From Pseudomonadota bacterium (GTDB taxonomy: Bacteria > Desulfobacterota > Desulfobulbia > Desulfobulbales > JAHJIY01): a stretch of DNA of 64,000 nucleotides. Position 1 is the stretch's first letter. The number at the start of each line of letters is the position of its first letter. Of the stretch, positions 18,015-26,363 are shown piece after piece. A program made the position numbers and the translations under genes. Under the pieces are notes generated by a model. That model ran no database searches. It was given only the letters and a program-made list of their open reading frames with translations, and had not been told where the DNA came from. The stretch lies in assembly GCA_018823175.1 (NCBI GenBank), contig JAHJIY010000062.1, positions 1 to 64,000 of the forward strand, written 5' to 3'.

Positions 18015-19748
18015 ATGAGTTTTTCTACAAAAAATAAAGATCTGATCAATAAATATATAGTTCCCGGCAATCATGCCAAAAGTGATTATTTCAGCCTGAT
18101 CAAAGCATTGGTAACCGAAAAAAATTCTTGCCCGACAGAAAGTATAAAACGTGAGGAATGGCAGGAAGAAATTGCAGAGGTCTACGAACTGATTCATGAT
18201 GAACTGAAAACCAACCAATCCAAACCGGTTAACACCGTAAAATTTGGGACCTCCGGTTGGCGAGGCATGATCGGCAAAGACCTGTTTGTAAAATCTGTCG
18301 CCCTGGTAACCCAGGCCATCGCAGAAATGTATATCGAGATGCCTGATTCAGGCGAAATCACAGAGGCCCTGGGGGTTGGCAGCCTTGCCGAAGCCCGGAC
18401 AAGAGGCTGCGTCATAGGTCACGACAATCGATTCGGTGGCCCCCTCCTGGCCCGTACCGCCTGCGATATCCTTACCGCCAACAACTTCAAGGTGTTTTAT
18501 GCCGGTGAGGCCTCAACCGGCACATTATCCGCTACCGTTCTTGAAAAAAAGGCGGCCTTCTCTATAAACCTTACGCCCAGCCACAATCCTCTCGAATACG
18601 GAGGGTTCAAATTTAATGCCGCCGACGCCGGACCGGCAGCATCTGTAATCACGAACAAAATAACGGCCAACACCAAACGTCTGATGCAGGCCGCCGCGAT
18701 ACCGACAACTCCGGCCAAACCGGAGCTGGTCACCAAAATTGATGCCTTGACTTGCTGGCAGGCGTTTATCAGAAAGGGCAAGAAAAGTCATCACCTGGAT
18801 TACGACGAGATAATCGATCGGTTTGCCAATCGTCACGATATGGTGGTCGCGATTGACTGCGTGCATGGCGCCAGCAGAATCCACATCGATCCGCTATTTA
18901 AAAATATGACCAACTCTCGTCTGATTAAACTAAGGGCGGAAAAAGACTACACTTTCGGGGGCATTGCACCCGAGCCCTCGGCCACCAATATGAAATCGGT
19001 AACGGCTGAAATAAACAAAAGGAGCGAACAACTTAAATTGGGAGTAATCATCGATCCCGATGCCGACCGGATAAGGTTTACCGACGGTACGATCGAAATA
19101 GATATGAACCAGTTCGGCGCAATGGCCTATCATTTTCTCCACGAAATAAAAAAGCTCACAGGACTGGTCGCCAAAAATGTAGCTACCAGCAATTTCGCCA
19201 ACAAACTGGCGACCAGTTTTAATGAAGAGATATTTGAGTCTCGTGTGGGGTTCAAAGAATTCAAACCGGTAATCGACCGGGCGTTAGTTTGCTTTGAAGA
19301 ATCGGACGGAATTACGATTATCGGCCATACGCCGGAAAAAGACGCCTACATTGGCCTGATGCTGGCGATGGACATGATGCTTACCCTGAACAAAACCCTC
19401 GGCCAATACCTCACGGAATTAGAGGAAACCTACGGCCGATATTACCCGGCCCGAGACGGGATTACCGTAAGCCAGCAAGGGGATGAACTACTTTCCACCC
19501 TGTCCGCTTTAGAAAAATACAAACCGGGATCCTCTCTAATGATCGGGACGGAAAAAAGAATAATCGTCAGTGTTATTGATATCGATGGACGCAAGATGAT
19601 CCTGGACGATGGCAGCTGGTTGATGATCAGACCATCCGGCACCGAGCCTAAAATCAGATTCTATGTGGAAGCCCGCCGCGAGCATGACAAAGAACATCTG
19701 TTTGCAACAGCCCGCGGGATGCTTGATGAGATCGGACTGCTCAATTAA
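18015..19748 (+). CDS. Alpha-D-phosphohexomutase (phosphoglucomutase/phosphomannomutase family)
   Basis: 577 residues. It interconverts hexose 1- and 6-phosphates, probably linking glycogen turnover to glycolysis. Domain 1 contains KFGTSGWRGMIG and the phosphoserine loop TPSHNPLEYGG (about residues 193-203). The metal site is IDPDADRIRF (about 345-354). The sugar-binding loop near GFKEFKP and FEESDGI is present, and the phosphate-binding loop RPSGTEPKIRFYVEA is near the C-terminus. An N-terminal extension of about 70 residues precedes the usual start. ACAAGGA precedes ATG. The 350-base region upstream of it holds no other feature I can see. Substrate preference cannot be read from the sequence. 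Confidence 0.9.
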   Translation: MSFSTKNKDLINKYIVPGNHAKSDYFSLIKALVTEKNSCPTESIKREEWQEEIAEVYELIHDELKTNQSKPVNTVKFGTSGWRGMIGKDLFVKSVALVTQAIAEMYIEMPDSGEITEALGVGSLAEARTRGCVIGHDNRFGGPLLARTACDILTANNFKVFYAGEASTGTLSATVLEKKAAFSINLTPSHNPLEYGGFKFNAADAGPAASVITNKITANTKRLMQAAAIPTTPAKPELVTKIDALTCWQAFIRKGKKSHHLDYDEIIDRFANRHDMVVAIDCVHGASRIHIDPLFKNMTNSRLIKLRAEKDYTFGGIAPEPSATNMKSVTAEINKRSEQLKLGVIIDPDADRIRFTDGTIEIDMNQFGAMAYHFLHEIKKLTGLVAKNVATSNFANKLATSFNEEIFESRVGFKEFKPVIDRALVCFEESDGITIIGHTPEKDAYIGLMLAMDMMLTLNKTLGQYLTELEETYGRYYPARDGITVSQQGDELLSTLSALEKYKPGSSLMIGTEKRIIVSVIDIDGRKMILDDGSWLMIRPSGTEPKIRFYVEARREHDKEHLFATARGMLDEIGLLN

Positions 19749-19859
19749 TGAACCTAACCGCAACGGATGTGCACTTGTTAGTTACCGACGCCTGTGCTAT
19801 AGAGACATTTTTGCGACCTGAAAGATTTTATAAAATTACTAGATAAGGAGACCGGGTTC

Positions 19860-20081
19860 ATGCGAGACAAGATAGAAGAAGCCCTGAACCAGGTAAGGCC
19901 AACCCTGCAAAAAGACGGCGGCGACGTAGTCCTGGTGGATGTAACCGACGAGGGAATAGTCAAAGTGCAGTTGACCGGAGCCTGTAAAGGATGCTCAATG
20001 TCGCAGCAAACCATCAAACAAGGCATTGAGAAATTTTTAAAAAGCGAAGTGCCGGAAGTTAAATCGGTCGAATCAGTATAG
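19860..20081 (+). CDS. NifU C-terminal-domain (Nfu-type) iron-sulfur scaffold protein
   Basis: 73-residue stand-alone Nfu domain: EALNQVRPTLQKDGGDV, then the cluster-binding CKGCSMS (residues about 41-47), then a C-terminal helix. Such proteins carry and deliver 4Fe-4S clusters. AAGGAG precedes the ATG at good spacing. It lies 110 bases after the phosphohexomutase gene, and the heptamer repeat array follows. Short length is normal for this class. Confidence 0.92.
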   Translation: MRDKIEEALNQVRPTLQKDGGDVVLVDVTDEGIVKVQLTGACKGCSMSQQTIKQGIEKFLKSEVPEVKSVESV

Positions 20082-20179
20082 AACCAGACAAAGCCAGCTA
20101 TAGGCCAGCAGACAGTAAATTATGAGGATAGCAGGGCAAGGTAAACCGTGGGAAAATAAACGGTTGAATAACAATCACT

Positions 20180-20284
20180 TCAACCTTCAACCTTCAACCT
20201 TAAACCTTAAACCTTCAACCTTAAACCTTCAACCTTAAACCTTCAACCTTCAACCTTCAACCTTAAACCTTAAACCTTAAACCT
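20180..20284. repeat. Heptanucleotide tandem array, 15 units of two types
   Basis: Fifteen uninterrupted 7-bp units, each either TCAACCT or TAAACCT, differing only at the second base. The order is three C-type, two A-type, then alternating C, A, C, A, then three C-type and three A-type. It lies between the nfu-like gene and the converging end of rlmH. The reverse complement of the same two units occurs at 37386-37448. Confidence 0.95.
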
Positions 20285-20294
20285 AAACAACTCA

Positions 20295-20762
20295 CTATTT
20301 ATGATAACCGGTCCCGGCCAAAATAGTAAAGGCCCGGTAAAGTTGCTCCATAAGAAGAAGGCGGGCCATTTCGTGAGTCAAGGTCATTTTTGAGAGAGAC
20401 AAGATTTTATCTGCCCGGGAAACAACATTTGCCGGCAGCCCATCGGGACCGCCGATGACAAATGATATCTTGCGACAACCACCATCCTGCCACTCGGCAA
20501 GTTGTTTTGCCAGCCCTTCCGAACTCATCTGCTGACCGGTCAAGTCAAGGGCCACCAGAACCGATCCTTTAGAAACATGCTTTAATATCGCTTCGCCTTC
20601 TGCTTCTTTGGCTTTTTCATCCTTGGGATCAACGCATTTTGTTTCTTTAATTATCTTGATGTCTATCCTGGCATGATGTTTCAACCGGCTACAAAAATCA
20701 TCAATCCCTGTTGCCAGATATTTTTCCCTGGTTTTGCCTGGAAAAATAAACTCAAAATTCAT
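20295..20762 (-). CDS. rlmH: 23S rRNA pseudouridine-1915 N3-methyltransferase
   Basis: 155-residue SPOUT methyltransferase of the RlmH family. The C-terminal knot is visible: KISFVIGGPDGLP (about residues 100-112) and LSLSKMTLTHEMARLLLMEQLYRA (about 121-144, quoted in part), which bind S-adenosylmethionine. It methylates helix 69 of 23S rRNA in the assembled 70S ribosome. GAGG precedes the ATG. It starts 10 bases after the YkgJ-like gene, so the two are probably cotranscribed. Confidence 0.95.
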   Translation of the reverse strand: MNFEFIFPGKTREKYLATGIDDFCSRLKHHARIDIKIIKETKCVDPKDEKAKEAEGEAILKHVSKGSVLVALDLTGQQMSSEGLAKQLAEWQDGGCRKISFVIGGPDGLPANVVSRADKILSLSKMTLTHEMARLLLMEQLYRAFTILAGTGYHK

Positions 20763-20771
20763 GAAACAACC

Positions 20772-21236
20772 TCAACCGCCTTTAACCTTGCCGCTTTTCA
20801 ACAAATCGACAAGTTTTCGACTGAATTCTTCATAACCAACATCCCGCAAAAGTCCGGGACATGAATCCTTAATTGCTTCGAGATTGGCCGGATCAACAAT
20901 AATACTTGGATGCAAAGGCCATTGCCCGCAACGCCATGGCTTGCCGGGATGGACCGTGCATCGATCCTTGAAAAAGATGCAGTGCCCGTCAACCGTCTTC
21001 ATCTGGGTAACATTACCGGTAACCCGGAGATATCTTTCTCTTACTTCTTCAAAAGACATCTTCAGGTAGGCAACCAGCCTTTCGATATCATCCTGATTTA
21101 GAGAAACCGTAGTTTCTCCCTGGCAACAATATCCACACTGCTGACACTTGAAAATTTCGTCTTCAACCGTATCCGACACGTGATCACTCCTTGAGACGGC
21201 CTTAAAAAAAGGGCCGGGAAGAACCGAGATCATCAC
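20772..21236 (-). CDS. YkgJ-type cysteine-cluster (UPF0153) protein
   Basis: 154 residues with the family's Cys pattern: CQQCGYCC (about residues 30-37), then HCIFFKDRCTVHPGKPWRCGQWP (about 85-107, quoted in part), and a last Cys in SCPGLL. The cluster probably binds zinc or an iron-sulfur centre; the biochemical role is not known. It is the upstream partner of rlmH. The exact start is uncertain because the first 20 residues are not conserved in pattern. Confidence 0.85.
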   Translation of the reverse strand: MMISVLPGPFFKAVSRSDHVSDTVEDEIFKCQQCGYCCQGETTVSLNQDDIERLVAYLKMSFEEVRERYLRVTGNVTQMKTVDGHCIFFKDRCTVHPGKPWRCGQWPLHPSIIVDPANLEAIKDSCPGLLRDVGYEEFSRKLVDLLKSGKVKGG

Positions 21237-21399
21237 ACTATAGCCTCGATTATTTGATTATAAAATGGGATTTATACAGGTATGACAAGATGATTACAAA
21301 CTTTTTTGATAAAAAAAAACGTAGCGATCAAGCTCAGGCCAGAAAAGTGCAGCCCCCCGGGGTGTCACTAAGTATTTACAAAAACCAAAGGAGAAAATA

Positions 21400-21951
21400 T
21401 CAGGCAGAGCCAATTACATCCTCAAAGGTGGAGATATCAATCCCATGACGAATTGCCGATTCATGCCATTTCCGTGCGTCAGGTACCTCGAAAAGAACCT
21501 CCTCATCACCAGGCAGAGTAAGCCAGCCGTTTACCGCCAGCTCATTCTCAAGCTGCCCAGGTCCCCAACCGGCATAACCAAGGAAAAAAAGATAATGATT
21601 GGGACGTATCCCTCGCGAGATATCCCAAAGAATATCAGCATCCCTGGATAATCTTACGTTTTTGACAACTTCGATATAATTTTTTGGTTCATAATCAGCG
21701 GAAAAAAGGATGAAGACCGCATCCATCTCAACCGGCCCGCCATAGTAGATGGGTGGCAGAGGAAAATCAGGCACCGGCATGTCCACGCTACGAAGGATCT
21801 CTACCAGAGTATGGTCGCTGGGATGGTTAACCACCAGTCCCATTGCCCCCTCATCTTCACTGTGGGCGCAAAGATATATAACCTGTCGTTGAAATCTCGG
21901 ATCAGGCATCCGGGAGGTAGCTATCAGGAAATTTCCTTGCAGACTTTCCAT
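21400..21951 (-). CDS. algH: YqgE/AlgH family protein (UPF0301)
   Basis: 183 residues from ATG 21951. The family pattern is clear: GNFLIATSRMPDPRFQRQVIYLC at the N-terminus (quoted in part), GAMGLVVNHPSD (about 36-47), YYGGPVE (about 70-76), and FFLGYAGWGPGQLENEL (about 122-138). AlgH/YqgE is linked to alginate regulation in Pseudomonas, but its molecular function is unproven. It is a single gene, followed on the minus strand by YkgJ-rlmH after 160 bases. No clear terminator is visible. Confidence 0.92.
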   Translation of the reverse strand: MESLQGNFLIATSRMPDPRFQRQVIYLCAHSEDEGAMGLVVNHPSDHTLVEILRSVDMPVPDFPLPPIYYGGPVEMDAVFILFSADYEPKNYIEVVKNVRLSRDADILWDISRGIRPNHYLFFLGYAGWGPGQLENELAVNGWLTLPGDEEVLFEVPDARKWHESAIRHGIDISTFEDVIGSA

Positions 21952-22284
21952 CAATCGGCACCATAAAAGTTAATCAACAAATCAGATCCTCACATTCATT
22001 GTATCACTGCCCAAAAATATCAGTCAAGAACCATTATTAAATACCGGATTGTATATCTTGAAAACATGTTGTATAGCAAAAAATAGAACGTAATTTTTAA
22101 AAAATGCATGGTATAAAGCATTTTATGTATGCTAAACTTTATCAAGTTGAATAAGATGATTTATCTTTAATGAAACTCCAGCGCTTAACATCCAGAAGCG
22201 CGGCACGCAACAAACATAAAAAGTCTCTGCCAGGACTCACTTTAAAGTCCCTTCTACCATAGAAAGAACAATTAGGATAAAACC

Positions 22285-24483
22285 ATGACAACCGATATAG
22301 AAATCATCCTGAATAAGGTCATCGAATCAGACCTGCATGACCCTTTTCAGGTTCTGGGTTTCCATGTTATCAGTGAAACACCACCCAAATCAGTAATCCG
22401 TACATTCCAACCCCACGCCGACTCCATGAGACTTATCATCGGCAACGAAAAACTGGATATGTATAAAATGAGAAAGGAAGGTCTTTACGAGATAATTATT
22501 CCCAAATCCGAGCCTTTTGAATACGCCTTTGAAGCGACTTTTTTCAATAACACCACATATACTTTCAACGACCCTTACCGGACACTTCCCCACTTATCAG
22601 AGGATGACCGGTATCTGTTCAACAAAGGAACCAACTACGAGATATACAACCATCTGGGCTCACACCTGACTTCCATCAACAATATTACCGGAACCATGTT
22701 CAGGGTGTGGGCTCCAAATGCCAGAAGAGTAAGTGTTATTGGTGATTTTAATGCCTGGGACGGACGCGTCCACCAGATGAGAATTCTCGACAAATCCGGG
22801 ATATGGGAACTGTTTATTCCCGGCATCGAACACGGCGACTCATATAAATACGAAATAAGAACGAGCACTATGGCCATTCTTGAAAAAACCGACCCCTACC
22901 AGTTTTTTTCGGAACTGCGCCCCAAAACCGCTTCGATTGTCTGGAACATTGATGACTACAAATGGAATGATGCAGAATGGATCAAGTCCAGAGGCCAAAA
23001 AGCGCCGTACGACAACGCAATGTCGATTTACGAGGTCCATTTAGGTTCCTGGCAACGGGACCCGGCAGATACCACCAGATTTCTGACTTTCAAAGAACTG
23101 GCCGACACGCTTATCCCGTATGTGAAGAAGATGGGCTTTACCCATCTAGAGCTTTTACCAATCATGGAGCATCCCCTCGATGAATCATGGGGGTACCAGA
23201 CAACAGGTTATTTTGCTTCAACCAGCCGACACGGAACACCACAGGAATTCATGTTCTTTGTCGATCGTTGTCACCAGAACGGGATCGGCATAATTCTTGA
23301 CTGGGTACCATCGCATTTCCCTACCGATGGTCACTGCCTGGCGTCTTTTGATGGGACGGCACTTTACGAACACGCCGACTACAGGCAAGGCACTCACCCG
23401 GAATGGGGCACACTGGTCTTCAACTACAACCGGAATGAGGTAAGTAATTTTCTGATTGCCAATGCCCTTTTCTGGCTGGACAAATATCATATTGATGGAC
23501 TAAGGGTCGATGCCGTCGCTTCCATGCTTTACCTTGACTATGGCAGAAAGGACGATGAATGGATTCCAAATCAGTACGGCAACAAGGAAAATATTGACGC
23601 GATCGAATTCATGAAGCATTTAAACAGTATCGTCTACCAAAGATTTCCCAGTGCCTTGATGATCGCCGAAGAATCAACCAGCTTCTTCGGTGTTTCAAAA
23701 CCGACGGACATCGGTGGTCTCGGCTTCGGCTTCAAGTGGAATATGGGCTGGATGAACGACACCCTGCAATACCTAAGCAAAGATCCGATTTATAGAAAAT
23801 ACCATCATAACTCCCTGACTTTTTCGTTACTTTACGCCTTCACGGAGAACTTCATCCTGCCGATGTCCCACGATGAGGTTGTGCACGGGAAACGCTCCCT
23901 TTTGAGCAAAATGCCCGGAGATAAATGGCAGCAATTCGCCAACCTCCGACTGTTGTTCTTTTTTCTATGGGCCCATCCCGGCAAAAAACTTATTTTCATG
24001 GGCTGTGAATTCGGTCAGATCTCCGAATGGTATTGTAAAGTCAGCCTTGACTGGCATTTAATCGGCCAGGATGAGTTGCACCGGCAACTACAGTTTTATG
24101 TTAAGGAACTGAATCATTTTTATAAAGAGGAAAATGCTCTCTGGGAGCAGGACTTTTCAGACCAGGGCTTCCGTTGGATGGACTTCAACGATGTTGACAA
24201 CAGCATTATCTCCTTTGCCCGGTTTGGCAAAGACCCTAAGGACCACGTTGTCTGTTTGTTGAATTTCACCCCTAACGTTCTCCATGATTACAAAGTAGGG
24301 GTTCCGGAAAAAGTTCAATACAGGGAAGTATTCAACACTGACGATAAAGAATATGGCGGCAGCAATGTTGAAAACCCGGACCTGAAAGTAGTTTTTGACG
24401 AGCCGTTCGGCAATGCTCCGCACCATGTACTGGTTTCAGTTCCTCCATTAGGCGGAATTATCTTAAAACCGGTCAGGTCATGA
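22285..24483 (+). CDS. glgB: 1,4-alpha-glucan branching enzyme
   Basis: 732 residues. It introduces alpha-1,6 branches into glycogen. An N-terminal module (about 1-110) and CBM48 domain (about 115-215, MFRVWAPNARRVSVIGDFN) precede the GH13 barrel (about 245-620). The nucleophile Asp is in GLRVDAVASMLY (about 411), the acid Glu in IAEESTSF (about 464), and the third catalytic Asp in MSHDEVVHGK (about 532). A beta-sandwich domain closes the protein. The start follows TTAGGATAAAACC. The 330-base gap upstream is AT-rich with no recognised feature. Glycogen phosphorylase is 22 kb away. Confidence 0.96.
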   Translation: MTTDIEIILNKVIESDLHDPFQVLGFHVISETPPKSVIRTFQPHADSMRLIIGNEKLDMYKMRKEGLYEIIIPKSEPFEYAFEATFFNNTTYTFNDPYRTLPHLSEDDRYLFNKGTNYEIYNHLGSHLTSINNITGTMFRVWAPNARRVSVIGDFNAWDGRVHQMRILDKSGIWELFIPGIEHGDSYKYEIRTSTMAILEKTDPYQFFSELRPKTASIVWNIDDYKWNDAEWIKSRGQKAPYDNAMSIYEVHLGSWQRDPADTTRFLTFKELADTLIPYVKKMGFTHLELLPIMEHPLDESWGYQTTGYFASTSRHGTPQEFMFFVDRCHQNGIGIILDWVPSHFPTDGHCLASFDGTALYEHADYRQGTHPEWGTLVFNYNRNEVSNFLIANALFWLDKYHIDGLRVDAVASMLYLDYGRKDDEWIPNQYGNKENIDAIEFMKHLNSIVYQRFPSALMIAEESTSFFGVSKPTDIGGLGFGFKWNMGWMNDTLQYLSKDPIYRKYHHNSLTFSLLYAFTENFILPMSHDEVVHGKRSLLSKMPGDKWQQFANLRLLFFFLWAHPGKKLIFMGCEFGQISEWYCKVSLDWHLIGQDELHRQLQFYVKELNHFYKEENALWEQDFSDQGFRWMDFNDVDNSIISFARFGKDPKDHVVCLLNFTPNVLHDYKVGVPEKVQYREVFNTDDKEYGGSNVENPDLKVVFDEPFGNAPHHVLVSVPPLGGIILKPVRS

Positions 24484-24601
24484 ATATAGGAAGAGAAATT
24501 TGCATCAAGGGCCTTGGCGTCCCCAATTTCCGATCGAATGCTTACTCTATGTTTATCGTGGATAAGCTTATAATAAAACAGCACAATAATAGGTTTGCGT
24601 C

Positions 24602-24781
24602 ATGAGTTCAGTTGAAGAAATCCAACCAACCGGCGATAAAATGAGAAAAGCCATCTGCTGGATCAGCGAAACCATCCAGGCTAATCCGGAAAAGACCAGA
24701 ACGACCGTGATCAGGGAAGCGGAAACAAGATTTGACCTTTCCCCAAAGGAATGCGATTTTTTAAACAATAAATTCTGCTGA
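24602..24781 (+). CDS. Small conserved-looking hypothetical protein
   Basis: A 59-codon frame from ATG 24602 to TGA 24781. The product is charged and helical (MRKAICWISETIQ near residues 14-26; REAETRFDLSPKECDFL near 38-54) and resembles small helix-turn-helix-like orphan proteins I have seen in Desulfobacterota, though no named family is recognised. It sits 118 bases after glgB on the same strand and ends 11 bases before the convergent DUF1178 gene. Amino acid content looks coding rather than random. Confidence 0.55.
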   Translation: MSSVEEIQPTGDKMRKAICWISETIQANPEKTRTTVIREAETRFDLSPKECDFLNNKFC

Positions 24782-24792
24782 CAATCAATTTT

Positions 24793-25230
24793 TCAGTTAA
24801 GTTTATCTTTGTCCGCCGGCAGAGGGATCTTCAACAATTCTATCCCCTCTTTCTTTAACATTTTCTCCTCATCTGAAGTCGCAACTCCTCGTATATTGCG
24901 CACTTCATCCACTCCATAGTAAATCTTCAGACTTTTCTCGGCCAGATTGACACCGACGTCCTCAAAATTTTCGACGATATAGTTCTGAAGAGAACGTAAA
25001 ATAGCCGTGGCCATCTCTTCCTTGGTGAGTGCGAGTTCCTCCAACGTCCCGGAGCTTTGTTCAGTAGATGATTTAATGGTCACGGCGGACAAGATCTTAT
25101 GAATATCAGAACCGCTGCACTTCGGGCACAGAATAAGATTTTCCGAATATTGCCGTTCACAATCAGCCCGGTTATCAAACCAACCCTCAAACTGACAACC
25201 GCATATACAAGAAAAATCAAAGACTATCAT
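24793..25230 (-). CDS. DUF1178 family zinc-ribbon protein
   Basis: 145 residues. The start MIVFDFSCICGCQFEGWF with CxC, followed by LCPKCSGSDIHKIL with CxxC (residues about 35-48), is the DUF1178 signature and forms a probable zinc ribbon. The C-terminal half includes VGVNLAEKSLKIYYG and RNIRGVATSDEE, typical of the family. Function is unknown. It is preceded by a 120-base gap after the heme-sensor gene on the same strand. Confidence 0.88.
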   Translation of the reverse strand: MIVFDFSCICGCQFEGWFDNRADCERQYSENLILCPKCSGSDIHKILSAVTIKSSTEQSSGTLEELALTKEEMATAILRSLQNYIVENFEDVGVNLAEKSLKIYYGVDEVRNIRGVATSDEEKMLKKEGIELLKIPLPADKDKLN

Positions 25231-25350
25231 ACATTACAAATCATAAAAGAAATGGGGAAGATACGGCAGACTCCAAACCGGACCATTTTCCCGGAAAAGA
25301 GAATATACGATATTTCGATCTGCAAAAAATTTAAGCCAAAAACCAAAACA

Positions 25351-26340
25351 TCACAAATCAAGTTCAGGGTAATGTTTCTTAACGCATTCCGGACACACAC
25401 CATGGCTGAATGCCACATCGGAGTGTTCGTGAATATATTTTTCCACCTGATTCCAGGCACCTTGATCGTCACGGATTTTCTTGCAGAATGAACAAATCGG
25501 CAAAATTCCTTGCAAAGTTTTGATTTCAGAAATGGCCTCCTGCAAGTTAGCAATCAGCTTACCCTGTTCGTTCTCCGCCACTTTTCGTATCTCAATTTCT
25601 TCCGAAAGAGAAAGATTTATCTCGATTAACTCCTTCCTTTTATTCTCAAGAAGAACTGCGGAGACCAGGATCACCGCCAGACCGGATATCGCGGCAATAG
25701 CATATCCCATGATTAGCGGAAGGTAGCTCTTCTTTTCATAGGACGGCAAGGTCACACTGATCCCACCCCTGATATCACCTTCCTTGTAGCCCTGCTCCGC
25801 ATGACACGGCAGACAACCGGCGGTTGTCTGCAATGGCGCCATATATCGAAAAACAAGGCCGGAACCATCATCAGCAAATTCTCCTTTTTCCTTAACCCCT
25901 TGTTCGAACAATTCAAGCCAAGGTCTTTCCCACTCCGTTGCCTTATTCAGTGGTCTAATCGGATTAAGGCTTGTGATATGAAACTTGACCCCATCTTCAT
26001 GCTCAGCAATCTCGGAGATCTGCCTGGTCATGAATGCTGGGTTAATTTTAGTCAACTTAATGCCAAGGTCAGTTTCAAGGTCCCGGAAAGGCCCTTTAAG
26101 AAAAGGATTAGGCTGGGTCTTTTCGGTAACAGGCACATAAACTCCGCCATGAGAGGCGTTCCAGGCCCGATCAAGAACGATCTGCTTAAAATATGATCTG
26201 GCCATATTAAAGGCATGATCTTCATACCCTCTTTTTTCATCCAGAAGATTCCAATAAAAAGAACTTCCGACGACGAAAAGCCAAAACATCACCACAAAAA
26301 GTGCGTTTTTAAATACCATTGTTTCAGGTAATTTTTTCAT
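25351..26340 (-). CDS. Membrane c-heme sensor (DUF3365/Tll0287-like) with cytoplasmic Cys-rich output domain
   Basis: 329 residues. A membrane helix (about 9-29) leads into a periplasmic DUF3365/Tll0287-type domain (about 35-205) containing a single c-type heme site GCLPCHAEQG (about 175-184). A second membrane helix (about 211-232) is followed by a coiled coil (about 234-278). The C-terminal domain has ICSFCKKIRDDQGAWNQVEKYI and FSHGVCPEC, a four-Cys module often attached to PAS sensors and histidine kinases in Deltaproteobacteria. No kinase, GGDEF or methyl-accepting domain is present, so the output is unknown. It probably senses redox state or a small gas ligand. Confidence 0.8.
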   Translation of the reverse strand: MKKLPETMVFKNALFVVMFWLFVVGSSFYWNLLDEKRGYEDHAFNMARSYFKQIVLDRAWNASHGGVYVPVTEKTQPNPFLKGPFRDLETDLGIKLTKINPAFMTRQISEIAEHEDGVKFHITSLNPIRPLNKATEWERPWLELFEQGVKEKGEFADDGSGLVFRYMAPLQTTAGCLPCHAEQGYKEGDIRGGISVTLPSYEKKSYLPLIMGYAIAAISGLAVILVSAVLLENKRKELIEINLSLSEEIEIRKVAENEQGKLIANLQEAISEIKTLQGILPICSFCKKIRDDQGAWNQVEKYIHEHSDVAFSHGVCPECVKKHYPELDL

Positions 26341-26363
26341 TTACACAAATTACTCCGGATCAT

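Noticed and set aside
20180-20284. Heptamer array considered as a CRISPR
   Set aside because: Units are contiguous 7-mers without spacers and there are no cas genes.
21254-21448. 64-codon plus-strand open frame overlapping the algH end
   Set aside because: Overlaps algH antisense at its 3' end, lacks a ribosome site and has no recognisable pattern.
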